The notes below the pieces were generated by a model, which saw only the letters and a list, made by a program, of their open reading frames with translations, was not told the origin of the DNA and did no database searches. This document shows positions 17,256 to 26,408 of a stretch of DNA of 44,196 bases, piece after piece. How positions within the stretch are numbered: position 1 is the first letter of the stretch; every line of letters starts with the position of its first letter. This DNA comes from Candidatus Kuenenia stuttgartensis (GTDB lineage Bacteria; Planctomycetota; Planctomycetia; Pirellulales; UBA1268), in assembly GCA_945870505.1 (NCBI GenBank), contig CAMBSN010000016.1:1-44196 (forward strand). Direction: 5' to 3'. Made by a program: the position numbers and the translations under genes.

Positions 17256-17463
17256 GTGAGGCTGGTTCCGCTGGGGCCGAGGTTGGTCATCGGGGACGCT
17301 GCCAGGCGATTGTACGCCGATGCGTGTCGCGGCATGGGTTGGAGGTTGCCAGTTTGCGCCGGCTACCGCTACCCTTGCGAGGACTTGGCTGCGGCGGCCC
17401 CACCGGGCTGCGTCGCCCGGCCCACCCCCGCGTCCCGCCCATTCCCGTCAGGAGTCTTGCCAC

Positions 17464-18210
17464 GTGTTCGTCTGCGTCAGCACGGAATGCCTGCCCGACA
17501 TGCCGTTGGCCGCCGCCATGGAGCGGCTCGCCGAACTCGAGTTCACGGCGGTCGAACTGGACGTGCACGAGCAGGGGGGCCACCTGCAGCCCGCCGCCGT
17601 GGCGGCAAATCCCGAGGCCGCGATCGCTCAGTGCAGTGACCTCCAGAGGCTCCGTCCGGTCGCCGTGTCGTTCGCGGCATCCGAGACGCCGGCGATCTAC
17701 GACCAGTTCACCGCCTGCTGCAGGCTTGCCAAGTCGCTGGGCGTGGTCACGCTCGTCGTGGAGTCTTCGGAACTCGGCACGCCGTTCAACGGCGAGATCG
17801 AGCGACTGAGGAAACTCGTGGCGATCGGCTCGGGGCTCGGGGCCGTGGTGGCCGTGAAGACGTCTGCTGGACGGATGACCCAGGATGCCGAGACCACGGC
17901 GTCGCTGTGCCGCAACGTGCCCGGCCTCGGTGTGACGCTCGATCCGACCCACTTCATCTTTGGCCACAAGAAGCCGGCCTCATGGGAGCCGATCCTCAAG
18001 TACGTCGCCCACGTCCACCTCCGCGACACGAAGCAGGATGCGTTTCAGGTGCGGGTCGGCCAGGGCAACGTCGAGTACGGCAAGATTGTGTCGCAGCTCG
18101 AGCGGGCGGGCTACAAGCGGGCCCTGTGCGCCCACATGCCGCCCCTCGAGGGCGTCGATCAGGTGGCCGAACTCCGCAAGATGCGGCTGCTGCTGGAAAG
18201 CTTGCTGTAA
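17464..18210 (+). CDS. Sugar phosphate isomerase/epimerase-like TIM-barrel protein
   Basis: A 248-residue cytoplasmic protein of the xylose isomerase-like TIM-barrel (AP endonuclease 2) superfamily. Metal-site-like motifs are visible: ELDVHEQGG early, GVTLDPTHFIFG in the middle (D-x-x-H), and VAHVHLRDTKQD followed by GQGNVEYGKIVSQLERAGY near the C-terminus. The substrate cannot be told from sequence. The GTG at 17464 is taken as start because AGGAG lies 11 bases upstream and the protein then begins at the first beta strand (FVCVSTE). Its stop precedes repeat cluster 3. Confidence 0.82.
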   Translation: MFVCVSTECLPDMPLAAAMERLAELEFTAVELDVHEQGGHLQPAAVAANPEAAIAQCSDLQRLRPVAVSFAASETPAIYDQFTACCRLAKSLGVVTLVVESSELGTPFNGEIERLRKLVAIGSGLGAVVAVKTSAGRMTQDAETTASLCRNVPGLGVTLDPTHFIFGHKKPASWEPILKYVAHVHLRDTKQDAFQVRVGQGNVEYGKIVSQLERAGYKRALCAHMPPLEGVDQVAELRKMRLLLESLL

Positions 18211-18222
18211 GCGCGCCGCTCT

Positions 18223-18460
18223 GGGCTGCCCATGCCCGTCGCCGGACACTCGCTACGGACCTCCAGGCCTTCGCTCGCTCGATGCTGACTTCGCTCCGCC
18301 ATCCATGGCTGCGCTTGTCAGCAACGCCGGCTCCCGGGCACGGGCAGCCCCTCGCTGCCTCTTCTCGTAGCGCAGGTTTTCAACCTGTGTGTCTTCCCGG
18401 TTCGCATTGGGCTCGCGGCATCATCGCTTGCATGTGCGATTCCGGAAGGGGGAGCAGCCG
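18223..18460 (+). repeat. Repeat cluster 3: B, A and shared right flank
   Basis: This occupies the 258-bp convergent gap between the TIM-barrel gene and the TPR gene. The B element spans 18223-18351 (arms 18223-18237 and 18336-18351). A lies at 18367-18389, with GCGC replacing GCAC, which leaves a G-T wobble in the stem. The sequence to about 18460 (TCTTCC, GGTTCGCATTGGGCTCG, GGAAGGGGGAGCA) is nearly the same as at 31923-31987, so about 250 bp is duplicated between the two loci. The TPR gene stop codon (18469-18471) lies just beyond the shared part. Confidence 0.9.
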
Positions 18461-18468
18461 GTTGCGGC

Positions 18469-20625
18469 TTACCGGATCGTGCCGGTGGCCTCGGCGCGGC
18501 TCGCCATCTCGGCGTAGTTCTTCGACTGCTGGTCGTCGCCCTCTTCGGCATACATCGTCGCGAGGTTGCCGTAGGCCACGGCGAGGGCCCGTTCTTCAAG
18601 TTGGCTCTTATCGACCGCGGCCACCATCAGATCGACGCCGCGGCGGCTGAGCGTCACGGCGTCTTCGCGGCGGCCGACCTGCCAGTAGGAGATCGCCATG
18701 CTCACGTATGACTCTCCGAGCCGGCCGAGTTCACCGTCGCGATCGAAGCGGTCGTTGTCATCCCACAGCGGGATTGCCCGGTCGAACCAGGTGACGGCCG
18801 TGGGGTGATCGCCGCGTTGGAGGCTGTGCATGATCCCGATGCGAAACATGAGTTCGCCGAGGCCCTTCCGCTCGGTGGCAGTCAGTTCGCGGTGCTCGGA
18901 GCCCCGTTCCAGGTAGGCAGCGGTGAGCGTGGCGTTGTCGAGCATGTCGGTTGCGTCGCCCCCCTTCTGGGCGGCTGCGAGGGCGTCGGCGAGTGCCTGG
19001 CCCACATCCCAGTCGATCTGCCGCCGCCGCCACGGGTCGCCGATCCCGTCGCCCATGGTGTCGCGGAGTTCGAGGAGTCGCTTCACCCACGGCAACGGTT
19101 CGATTGCCTCGTTCGAGCCCGCCGACACGGCGAGCGCCCCGCGGCAGAGTTGCAGTTCCAATACCTGCCGCTCCTGCTCGTCGCCCGTGAACTCCTTGAC
19201 GACGGCGTCGGCCCGGCTGACCCACTTGGGAATCACGCGGCTCTTCTGCTGCCATGTGCCCTTGGCGATCGCCAGGGCCGTGCCGAGGTGGGCATCGAGC
19301 AACACTTCCCGGGCAGCCGCTTGTAGGGCTGGAGACTGCTTTGTGAGCAACGGCGACGCCCGTCGGATCGCCTCGCCAAACTGATCGACGGCCTTCTGGT
19401 AGTCGGGGCTCTTCTGGGCCAGGTGGATCCGGCCCGACAGCCGGGCGGTCTGGGCGAGCACCAGCGGCGACGAGGATGCCAGTGCCGTCGCACGATCAAG
19501 CACCACCCGGGCCTCTTCCGGTCGGTTGAGGGCCAGCAGCACGCCGGCGTGCTTCAGCTTCGTCCAGACGTCATCGGGGTCGAGTCGGCCGGCCGATTCG
19601 GCAAGCCGTAGCGCCTGCCGCCACTTCCCCTGGTCGCTGGTCATCGCGAGCAGGAGCCGTTGCGCCCGAACGTGCTGCGGGTCGATCTGGATCGCGTACT
19701 GCAGGTCGGCCACCGCATAGGCGGAGCACTTGTCGATCTCGCCCTCGGCGCGGAGCACGAAGGAGTCGGCATCGAGAGGCTCGATGAGGATCGCCGTGGC
19801 GTTGGATGTGCCGGGCTCCACGCTGATGATCACGCCCCGCTCGGGGTACACCTCGCCGATCCGGATGTCCTGTTCGTCCTTGACCGCGACGGTCCGCAGG
19901 TCGGCGATTTCGAGTTGGCGGGCGAGGTCGCCGAGCGGAACCGGATCGGCGAGCTTGATGCTGATGGAAGAGGCGACGTCGCCCTCGATTCCTACCTCGA
20001 CGCGTTCGAAAGGCTCGAGCGCCCACGCGAGCCCGGTCGTACCATCCCCGCTGGTGAACGCCTCGCCCGCACCCCACGTCGTCTCGATTTCCTGACGGGT
20101 CGTCTTGCCCGGAAGTGCCCCGCGGAAGCTCGCGGGATCGACCGACAGGGTCGGCATCTCGTCGGGTGTGACTGCGACGGGGGCGGTGACGGTTGGCTGC
20201 GGCTCCGCGACCGCCTGGACGGCCTGCGGTTCCACCGGAGGTGTCGAAGCCGACGGCTCGGTTGGTTTGGGTAGCGCGGCCACCCGCTCGTTGATCCAGC
20301 GGCGGAAGCTGCTCGTCGATCCGGCGGTAGCCGGCGGTGGTGTCGGCTTTGCGGCGGGGGCTGCGACGGGCGTTACGGTGCTCCACTCGGCGGCCGGCTG
20401 GGGGCCTGCCTTGGCGGCGATGTCGATCGGCACGCCGCGGCGCGGAACTGCTACGCGGTCCTGCGGCGAGGTGTCGGCCGCGTCATCACCCATCGACTCG
20501 ATCCATCCCGGCAGCCGCATCAGCGTCCGCGGTGGCGTTGAGGCGATGTCGTCGGCACGGCTGGTCGTGGGGAGGCAGGCTCCCGCGAGGATAAGAATCA
20601 GGAGCGAGATCCGACTCCGCAGCAT
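18469..20625 (-). CDS. Secreted tetratricopeptide-repeat protein
   Basis: A 718-residue protein. The N-terminal signal peptide MLRSRISLLILILAGACLPTTSRA probably ends at SRA-DD; the Cys at 17 lacks a Leu at -3, so a lipoprotein is less likely. Residues 25-165 are Pro/Ala-rich. About 165-290 is a globular domain (LPGKTTRQEIETTWGAGEAF). From about 300 to the end are TPR-like helical hairpins (AVADLQYAIQIDPQHVRAQRLLLAM; LAVAYGNLATMYAEEGDDQQSKNYAEMA). It is probably a scaffold in the periplasm; partner unknown. ATG 20625 and the GTG six bases upstream (better spaced from AGGAG) are both possible starts. Divergent from hemY. Confidence 0.8.
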   Translation of the reverse strand: MLRSRISLLILILAGACLPTTSRADDIASTPPRTLMRLPGWIESMGDDAADTSPQDRVAVPRRGVPIDIAAKAGPQPAAEWSTVTPVAAPAAKPTPPPATAGSTSSFRRWINERVAALPKPTEPSASTPPVEPQAVQAVAEPQPTVTAPVAVTPDEMPTLSVDPASFRGALPGKTTRQEIETTWGAGEAFTSGDGTTGLAWALEPFERVEVGIEGDVASSISIKLADPVPLGDLARQLEIADLRTVAVKDEQDIRIGEVYPERGVIISVEPGTSNATAILIEPLDADSFVLRAEGEIDKCSAYAVADLQYAIQIDPQHVRAQRLLLAMTSDQGKWRQALRLAESAGRLDPDDVWTKLKHAGVLLALNRPEEARVVLDRATALASSSPLVLAQTARLSGRIHLAQKSPDYQKAVDQFGEAIRRASPLLTKQSPALQAAAREVLLDAHLGTALAIAKGTWQQKSRVIPKWVSRADAVVKEFTGDEQERQVLELQLCRGALAVSAGSNEAIEPLPWVKRLLELRDTMGDGIGDPWRRRQIDWDVGQALADALAAAQKGGDATDMLDNATLTAAYLERGSEHRELTATERKGLGELMFRIGIMHSLQRGDHPTAVTWFDRAIPLWDDNDRFDRDGELGRLGESYVSMAISYWQVGRREDAVTLSRRGVDLMVAAVDKSQLEERALAVAYGNLATMYAEEGDDQQSKNYAEMASRAEATGTIR

Positions 20626-20848
20626 GGCCACGAGGGTGTCTCCTTGACGGTCGTTGACGGGCGTGAGGGAATGCGGCCGGGCCGGGCCGACGGAAAGGCG
20701 GCGGGAAGGTAGGGGGAGGGAGTTGCTGCGTCTAGACCAGCCAAGCCGGGCCTGCGAGGCTCTCCGGGAGCCCCCAGGATTCCCAGACCGCGCGTCTTCC
20801 GCGGCGGTCCGACTACCATGGCGGCTGCCGAGAGGAGACCGTCCGTCC

Positions 20849-22285
20849 ATGACAGCCCCCCGTTCCCATTCGCTCATCATCGGAGCAGGCCTTGCCGGGC
20901 TCGCGGCCGCCGACGTGCTCGCCGGGCAGGTGGGCGCGAGCGAGCATCAGGTGACGGTTGTCGAACCAAGCGGCCGCGTTGGCGGCGTGCTTGGGACCGT
21001 GCACCACGACGGGTGGCTCGTGGAGCGGTCGGCCGACTGCTTCCTGGCGGCGCGGGCCGAGGCGGTGGCCCTCGTCGAGCGTCTGGCACTCCATGCGGAA
21101 CTAATCGGTGTTGAGCCCCGCGCGCGTCGGGCGCTCGTCTGGCATGCCGGCCGCGGCGTGCCAGTTCCCGCTGGGTTTCGCCTGATGGCACCGGGCCGCG
21201 CCGATGGAATCCTGACGACGGCGCTTCTGTCGCCGTGGGGTCGGGCGCGGCTGCTCTTCGAGCGGTTCGTGCCGCGCCGCCTGCCGTCCACGAGCGACGA
21301 TGACGAGTCGCTGGAGAGTTTTGCCGTCCGCCGTCTTGGCCGCGAGGCCTTCGACCAGCTGGTGCAACCGCTGGCGTCAGGCATTTGGACGGCCGACCCC
21401 GCCCGGCTGAGCATGGCGGCCGCCTGCGGTGATTTCCTGGCCATGGAACGCGAGGTCGGCAGTCTCTGGGGCGGCGAACGGGCGCGGCTTCGGCGGCAGG
21501 GCGGTGTGCCTGAGGCGACGGGCGCCCGCTACGGGCAGTTCGTGACCTTGGCTTCCGGCATGGAGACGCTACCGCGTCGCCTTGCCGACAACCTGCGATC
21601 ACGAGGCGTACGTTTCGTCACGGGCTCGATCTCGACCCTCGAACGCACGGACGACGCTCGCTGGCGGGCTGAGGGAGCGGGCCTTGATGCAGCGACCACG
21701 ACGGCCGACACGGTGGTGATCGCCACGCCCGCGCACGTGGCGGCCAGGATCGTCGGCCACATTGACTCCTCGCTTGCCGCCGACCTGTCAGGCATCGACT
21801 ACGCGGGCTCGTGCATCGTGTCGCTCGGGTTCGCCCGCGACCGCGTGGCGCATCCGCTCGATGCCGCCGGGATGGTGATTCCGCGGGTTGCCGGCCGCCG
21901 CATTCTGGCCGTGAGCTTTTCGAGTTCGAAGTTCCCTGGGCGTGCCCCACCGGGCTGTGTGCTCATGCGGGTGTTTCTTGGCGGAGCCCTCGATCGCGAA
22001 GCGATGGACCTGAGCGACGACGCGATGATCGACCTCGCCCTCAGCGAAGTCGGGCAACTCCTCGGCGCGCAGGGCGAGCCGAAGCTCGTCCGCGTCGAGC
22101 GCTGGAACCATGCGATGCCGCAATACCACGTTGGCCACGTGGCCCGCGTGGCCCGGATCGAGGAGGCCGTCGCCCGCCATCCGGGCCTCGCCCTCGCCGG
22201 GGCCGCCTACACCGGCGTCGGTATCCCGCAGGTCATCTCCTCGGGTCAGGCAGCCGCTGCCCATTGCCTGAAAACCCGACGTTGA
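20849..22285 (+). CDS. hemY: Protoporphyrinogen oxidase, oxygen-dependent type
   Basis: A 478-residue FAD flavoprotein converting protoporphyrinogen IX (or coproporphyrinogen III, depending on branch) to the porphyrin in haem synthesis. The dinucleotide fold IIGAGLAGLAAADVLAG is at residues 9-25. GRVGGVLGTVHHDGWLVERSADCF follows as in the HemG/HemY family. LASGMETLPRRLADNL and the C-terminal AGAAYTGVGIPQVISSGQAAA FAD-binding end are characteristic. GAGGAG lies 12 bases before ATG 20849. The family is shared with other amine oxidase-like enzymes, but these motifs favour protoporphyrinogen oxidase. Converges on the small basic protein gene (39-bp gap). Confidence 0.9.
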   Translation: MTAPRSHSLIIGAGLAGLAAADVLAGQVGASEHQVTVVEPSGRVGGVLGTVHHDGWLVERSADCFLAARAEAVALVERLALHAELIGVEPRARRALVWHAGRGVPVPAGFRLMAPGRADGILTTALLSPWGRARLLFERFVPRRLPSTSDDDESLESFAVRRLGREAFDQLVQPLASGIWTADPARLSMAAACGDFLAMEREVGSLWGGERARLRRQGGVPEATGARYGQFVTLASGMETLPRRLADNLRSRGVRFVTGSISTLERTDDARWRAEGAGLDAATTTADTVVIATPAHVAARIVGHIDSSLAADLSGIDYAGSCIVSLGFARDRVAHPLDAAGMVIPRVAGRRILAVSFSSSKFPGRAPPGCVLMRVFLGGALDREAMDLSDDAMIDLALSEVGQLLGAQGEPKLVRVERWNHAMPQYHVGHVARVARIEEAVARHPGLALAGAAYTGVGIPQVISSGQAAAAHCLKTRR

Positions 22286-22324
22286 ATTGACGGACAAGGA
22301 GTCCCGCAGGCTTCCGCCGCGTTG

Positions 22325-22582
22325 CTACTTCTTCTTCGCCCCGGCTCCAGCAGCCGGCTTGGCCGCCGCCTTGCCTGCCGTGCCCTCGGCGCCCTCTTCC
22401 TTCTTCACTTTCTTCTTCTTCATGGAGAGTTTCAGCACGCGGACCTTGGGCAAGCCCAGCGGGCTGCGGCCTTCCGTCCACCGCTCCTGATCCTTGAGCT
22501 TGGCAATCCGCTCGGCACGGCTCAGCACGCCGCGGGCGCTCGACGAGCCCTTGCGCACCCGGAGGCTCTTGTCCATCGTCAT
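22325..22582 (-). CDS. Small basic protein (planctomycete/verrucomicrobial type)
   Basis: An 85-residue protein starting MTMDKSLRVRKGSSSARGVLSRAERIAKL, with a KVRVLKLSMKKKKVKK core and an Ala/Lys-rich tail ending GAKKK. The ARGVLSRAERIAKLKD segment is the hallmark I recall for the lineage-restricted small basic protein family of Planctomycetes, Verrucomicrobia and Chlamydiae; its function is not firmly known, but the charge suggests RNA or ribosome binding. ATG 22582 or 22576 could start; the longer open frame upstream is not family-like. The start is directly preceded by an unusual leader (see 22583-22594). Confidence 0.85.
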   Translation of the reverse strand: MTMDKSLRVRKGSSSARGVLSRAERIAKLKDQERWTEGRSPLGLPKVRVLKLSMKKKKVKKEEGAEGTAGKAAAKPAAGAGAKKK

Positions 22583-22594
22583 GGGAGGTGATCC
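22583..22594 (-). promoter_or_regulatory. Leader sequence identical to the 16S rRNA 3' end before the small basic protein
   Basis: On the minus strand, GGATCACCTCC (22584-22594) sits one base before the ATG at 22582. This 11-mer is the conserved 3' terminus of bacterial 16S rRNA, i.e. the anti-Shine-Dalgarno rather than a Shine-Dalgarno. The nearest SD-like bases are the AGGA overlapping its 5' end. This may be chance or a regulatory mimic. Confidence 0.4.
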
Positions 22595-22736
22595 TGCGTT
22601 CTCGAAAGGAGGGAAGGTGGGCGGTGGTTGATCCGCCAACGACCGCACGAAACTACGGAGAAAACCGGCCCGCTTCAAGACCTGCGGCGGTCCCGGCCCG
22701 CCGAGTGCTGTTTTCAGACCCCCCGCGACCTTCACG

Positions 22737-23597
22737 CTAGACCTTCACGGCCGAGATTGCCGTCAGAAACCGGGCCATCGACTCGGGCCGCCGGTCGGGC
22801 TCGGCCGATAGGCAGGCCATGATCGCCGTGGCGAGCGGAGACGGGATCTCGGGCCAGGCTTCGCGGATGTCGTTCGGGGGCGTGTCGTGGGCCATGGCCG
22901 CCTTACCGGTCGAGCCTTTCGGCCAGGGCGCCCGGCCGGTGCAGATCTCGTAGGCCGTGATTCCGAACGAGAAGATGTCGAGCCGCTTGTCAGCCTGCCG
23001 ACGTCGCACCACCTCGGGCGCCATGTAGTTGGGTGTACCGACGCGGTTACCCGGCTGGAGGAAGGCGGGCTTGTCCGGCACGGTGAGGCCGAAGTCGATC
23101 AGCACCAGTCGGCCATCTGGGCGGAGGATGTAGTTGCGGGGGCAGATGTCGCGGTGCACGAATCCCGCGTCGTGCACCGCGGCGATCGCGGTGGCAGCCT
23201 GCCGCACGAGATCGACCCGCTCGGCGGGCGAGAACTGCTTCTTGGCGGCGATCAGCGTGTGGAGCAGCGAGCCCTCGATGAACTCCTGGACGATGAACGG
23301 GTCGCCCGTCGTGGCCGTGCCCCACTCCTTGGTCTGCACGATGTTCGGGCCGCTGATCTGCTGGCCGATCTCTCCTTCGGTCTGCTTGCCGAGCGACTTG
23401 TAACGCCCTTCCACCGGCGCCGCCTTCGCGGCATCGACGACCTTGAGGCCGAGAATCGCCCCGGTCTTCAGGTCACGGACCTTGTAGAAGGTGGACATGG
23501 TGCCGGAGGTGCTCTCCCGCATCCGCTCGAACCGCTTCCAGAGGTCGACCTTGCCGGAGCCTCCGAACAGCGAACCGAAGAAGTCTCCAAGACCCAT
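22737..23597 (-). CDS. Soluble Ser/Thr protein kinase
   Basis: A 286-residue Hanks-type kinase without membrane or sensor domain. Catalytic residues are visible: K52 (LGLKVVD), D150 and N155 (HRDICPRNY), D168 of DFG (LIDFGL), and the activation-segment end GTPNYMAPE (188-195). The Gly-rich loop is weak ([12 protein letters not shown]), so ATP binding may be atypical. The chain begins with a Gly/Phe-rich segment ([17 protein letters not shown]). The coiled-coil microprotein ends 18 bp upstream on the same strand, suggesting an operon with that and the 4-TM protein. Substrate unknown. Confidence 0.92.
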   Translation of the reverse strand: MGLGDFFGSLFGGSGKVDLWKRFERMRESTSGTMSTFYKVRDLKTGAILGLKVVDAAKAAPVEGRYKSLGKQTEGEIGQQISGPNIVQTKEWGTATTGDPFIVQEFIEGSLLHTLIAAKKQFSPAERVDLVRQAATAIAAVHDAGFVHRDICPRNYILRPDGRLVLIDFGLTVPDKPAFLQPGNRVGTPNYMAPEVVRRRQADKRLDIFSFGITAYEICTGRAPWPKGSTGKAAMAHDTPPNDIREAWPEIPSPLATAIMACLSAEPDRRPESMARFLTAISAVKV

Positions 23598-23615
23598 GCC
23601 GCGTGCTTTCGCTGC

Positions 23616-23786
23616 TCAGTGTTGCTTCAGGGTCGCGAGTTCCGCATGCGCCGCGGCGAGATCCTTCTCGAGCCGGGGTACCTCGGCCGGGTCATCGGGC
23701 TGCTTCTTCGCCCCTGCCAGCAGTTGCTGGAGCTTCGCGATCTTCTGCTGCAGCACGTCGATCCGCTTCTTGTCCTTCTTGTCCAT
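23616..23786 (-). CDS. Coiled-coil microprotein, 56 residues
   Basis: The sequence [25 protein letters not shown], then [27 protein letters not shown], has heptad spacing of Leu/Ile/Ala and forms two short amphipathic helices separated by a Pro/Asp turn, a likely helical hairpin or dimer. I recall similar short planctomycete proteins but no function. The start at 23786 removes 11 unhelpful upstream residues. It overlaps the 3' end of the 4-TM gene by 95 bases in another frame and precedes the kinase by 18 bp, so it may be translated by coupling. Confidence 0.6.
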   Translation of the reverse strand: MDKKDKKRIDVLQQKIAKLQQLLAGAKKQPDDPAEVPRLEKDLAAAHAELATLKQH

Positions 23787-24345
23787 CGGTCTGCTCGCCG
23801 CGGTCGCGGCCTCCCTCAAGGCCCGGTTGAATCTCGATCAGCACACCGCCGTCACCGGCAGAGATTATGTTGGGCCCGGTGTGCAGCTGCCGCATCCAGC
23901 CGCTAATCATCACCACGGCCACGGCGAGCCCGAGCGTCAGCGAAAGCCACGTCGCCCGGTCGTTTCGCACCCACTGCGTGCCGGCGCCCCGCCCAACGAG
24001 CGCGCTGGCAAAGTAGAAGATCACGAGCGCGAGCAGGAGTTTGGCACCGAACAGCGAGTGGTAACTCGTCGCCCGCATCCACTCGCCCCCCGCCCAGCCC
24101 TCTGCCTTGACGCGGGCGTTGAACAAGAGGAAGTTCGCCAGGCCGCTCGCCAGGAGCAGCGTGATCGAGCCGATCACCCACGGCAGCCACCGCCTCCGGA
24201 TCCGGTCGTGGATCCGTTCGCGGGTTTCTTCGTCAAACTCCGCGATGGCCGGGAGCAGGCCGAACCGGGCGAAGACCAACCCTCCCACGGCAACGAGCGC
24301 GGCGAGCAAGTGGGCCCAGCGGAGCAGCAGGAGGGTCGGGTCCAT
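23692..24345 (-). CDS. Four-helix membrane protein, CopD-like
   Basis: A 217-residue protein with four predicted membrane helices: [66 protein letters not shown] and [19 protein letters not shown]. Conserved-looking His ([12 protein letters not shown]) recall CopD/cytochrome-b-like families, but assignment is tentative. After [15 protein letters not shown] the C-terminal 45 residues are Gly/Arg/Glu-rich and polar. These are encoded by the same DNA as the coiled-coil protein in another frame, so the family end may be the shorter core. ATG 24345; divergent from tadA with a 60-bp gap. Confidence 0.65.
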   Translation of the reverse strand: MDPTLLLLRWAHLLAALVAVGGLVFARFGLLPAIAEFDEETRERIHDRIRRRWLPWVIGSITLLLASGLANFLLFNARVKAEGWAGGEWMRATSYHSLFGAKLLLALVIFYFASALVGRGAGTQWVRNDRATWLSLTLGLAVAVVMISGWMRQLHTGPNIISAGDGGVLIEIQPGLEGGRDRGEQTDGQEGQEADRRAAAEDREAPATAGRGEEAAR

Positions 24346-24405
24346 GAAAGTCCTTCGTGCGTGGGAGTGATCCGGCAATCGTACCCCATGGTACAGTGCC
24401 GCTCC

Positions 24406-24906
24406 ATGGACCTCCCGGAAGATCTCGACGACATCGACCCGGTCTTCCTGCCGGGTGGCCTTCCGCACGACCGCTGGATGCGGCTGGCGCTCGATGAGGC
24501 GCGGGTCGCGGCCTCCGAGGACGAGGTGCCGGTCGGGGCGATCGTGGTCGCAGGGGGCAGGATCGTCGGCACCGGCCACAACCAGCGGGAGCAACTCAAC
24601 GACCCGACCGCCCACGCGGAAATGATCGCTCTGACCCAGGCGGCGGCCACGCTCGGTTCGTGGCGGCTGGAGGGCTGCGTGCTCTACGTCACCCTCGAGC
24701 CCTGTCCGATGTGTGCCGGGGCAATACTCCAGGCGCGGGTGCCGACGGTCGTCTGGGGCGCGGCCGATCCGAAGGCTGGCGCCGTCGCAACGCTCTACCG
24801 GCTGTTTGACGACCCGCGGCTCAACCACCGGGTCGAGCACGTCGGCCACGTGCTCGCCGACGAGTGTGGCCGAATCCTCACCGAGTTCTTTCGCGGCAAG
24901 CGGTGA
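24406..24906 (+). CDS. tadA: tRNA-specific adenosine deaminase
   Basis: A 166-residue zinc-dependent deaminase that converts A34 to inosine in tRNA-Arg(ACG). The zinc and catalytic site is complete: H70-A-E72 and PC100-PMC103. [27 protein letters not shown] and the C-terminal [24 protein letters not shown] are typical of TadA rather than cytidine deaminases. The first 20 residues are an acidic extension. ATG 24406 was chosen because the frame before it is non-coding and GC-biased. It converges on gltA with only 15 bp between stop codons. Confidence 0.93.
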   Translation: MDLPEDLDDIDPVFLPGGLPHDRWMRLALDEARVAASEDEVPVGAIVVAGGRIVGTGHNQREQLNDPTAHAEMIALTQAAATLGSWRLEGCVLYVTLEPCPMCAGAILQARVPTVVWGAADPKAGAVATLYRLFDDPRLNHRVEHVGHVLADECGRILTEFFRGKR

Positions 24907-24921
24907 CCGGCGGCGCGACGC

Positions 24922-26283
24922 TCAGCCTCGGCGGTCGATCGGGAGGAACTCGCGGATGGTCTCGCCCGAGTAGACCTGCCGTGGCCGACAGATCTTCTTG
25001 GTGGGCGAGCGGTGCATCTCCATCCAATGGGCGATCCAGCCCGGCAGTCTCCCCATCGCGAACAGCACCGTAAACATCTGCATGGGAATGCCCATCGCTC
25101 GATAGATGACGCCCGAGTAGAAGTCGACGTTGGGGTAAAGCTTCCGCTCGATGAAGTACTCGTCGGCGAGCGCTACCTCCTCGAGTTGCTGGGCGATGTC
25201 GAAGAGCGGATCGTGTCGGGCGATCTTGGCGAGCAGCTTGTCGGAGGTGGCCTTGATCAGCTTTGCCCGTGGGTCGTAGTTCTTGTAGACGCGGTGGCCA
25301 AAGCCCATCAGGCGGAACCCCGAGTCTTTCTTCTTCGCGAGATCGACGTACTTTTTCACGTTGCCCCCGTCGGCCACGATCTTCTCCAGCATCTCCACGC
25401 AGGCCTGGTTGGCACCGCCGTGGAGCGGACCCCAGAGTGCCGAGATGCCGGCCGAGATGCTCGCGAAGAGGTTGGCGTCGCTCGAGCCGACCATGCGCAC
25501 GGTCGACGTCGAGCAGTTCTGCTCGTGGTCGGCATGCACGATCAGGAGCATGTCGAGGGCGTCGGCGAAGTCGGGATCGATGTGGTATTCCTCGCATGGC
25601 ACCGCGAACATCATGTGGAGGAAGTTTTCGCAGTAGTCGAGGTCGTTGCGGGGATACATCAGCGGCTGGCCGCACGACTTCTTGTGGCTGTAGGCGGCGA
25701 TCGTCGGCAGCTTGGCGAGCAGCCGGTGCACGCTCACCTCCACCTGCCGCGGGTCGCGGACGTCGAGCGAGTCCTGGTAGAACGTGGAGAGTGCCCCGAC
25801 CACGCTGCCCGCGATCGCCATTGGATGGGCGTCGCGGGGAAAGCCCCCATAGAAACTCCGCATGTCCTCGTGGATCATGGTGTGGTGCGAGAGCGACTTC
25901 CGGAAAGCGTCGAGTTGGGCGGAACTGGGAAGTTCGCCTTCGATCAGCAGGTACGCGACCTCGACGAAGTCACACCGCTCGGCCAGCACCTCGATTGGGT
26001 AGCCGCGGTAGCGGAGGATTCCCTTCTCGCCATCCAGGAACGTGATCGCGCTCGTCGTCGATCCGGTGTTGACGAAGCCCTCGTCGAGGGTGATCAGCCC
26101 CGTTTGGGACCGCAGTTTGGCGATGTCGATCGCCCGTTCCCCCTCGGTGCCCACGATCATGGGCAGTTCGCAGCGGCTGCCGTTGAACTCCAGCGAGGCG
26201 GTGCCGTCAGCCTTGGTGCCCGGCCACGGCGAGGTCGCCGGGGATGCAGCGGGGGACGAGGACGGGCGGGCGGTCGCGGTCAT
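24922..26283 (-). CDS. gltA: Citrate synthase (type II)
   Basis: A 453-residue TCA-cycle enzyme condensing acetyl-CoA with oxaloacetate. The catalytic triad is visible: H288 (PLHGGANQA), H330 (GFGHRVYKNYDPRA) and D387 (NVDFYSG). The N-terminal about 50 residues with a beta domain (LEFNGSRCELPMIVGTEGERAIDIAKL) mark the hexameric Gram-negative type. The first 25 residues are Ser/Pro/Ala-rich and may be disordered. ATG 26283 follows GGAG at about 11 bases. As consumer of acetyl-CoA it fits the beta-oxidation capacity of this genome, but it is not linked to it. Confidence 0.96.
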   Translation of the reverse strand: MTATARPSSSPAASPATSPWPGTKADGTASLEFNGSRCELPMIVGTEGERAIDIAKLRSQTGLITLDEGFVNTGSTTSAITFLDGEKGILRYRGYPIEVLAERCDFVEVAYLLIEGELPSSAQLDAFRKSLSHHTMIHEDMRSFYGGFPRDAHPMAIAGSVVGALSTFYQDSLDVRDPRQVEVSVHRLLAKLPTIAAYSHKKSCGQPLMYPRNDLDYCENFLHMMFAVPCEEYHIDPDFADALDMLLIVHADHEQNCSTSTVRMVGSSDANLFASISAGISALWGPLHGGANQACVEMLEKIVADGGNVKKYVDLAKKKDSGFRLMGFGHRVYKNYDPRAKLIKATSDKLLAKIARHDPLFDIAQQLEEVALADEYFIERKLYPNVDFYSGVIYRAMGIPMQMFTVLFAMGRLPGWIAHWMEMHRSPTKKICRPRQVYSGETIREFLPIDRRG

Positions 26284-26408
26284 TCGGTAGGTCTCCAGCG
26301 GCTCGAAGAAGGCCGCGACCGGTGGTCGCCGCCCCGCCGCCGAAGTCTAGCCCTGCCGGGCAGCGCGAGCAATCCGCGCGAGCGGAGCACGGCCCGTGCA
26401 ACGCGTCG

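Noticed and set aside
20572-20625. Lipoprotein signal in the TPR protein (LAGAC)
   Set aside because: The Leu is at -4 rather than -3 relative to Cys; an ordinary signal peptidase I site (SRA-DD) fits better.
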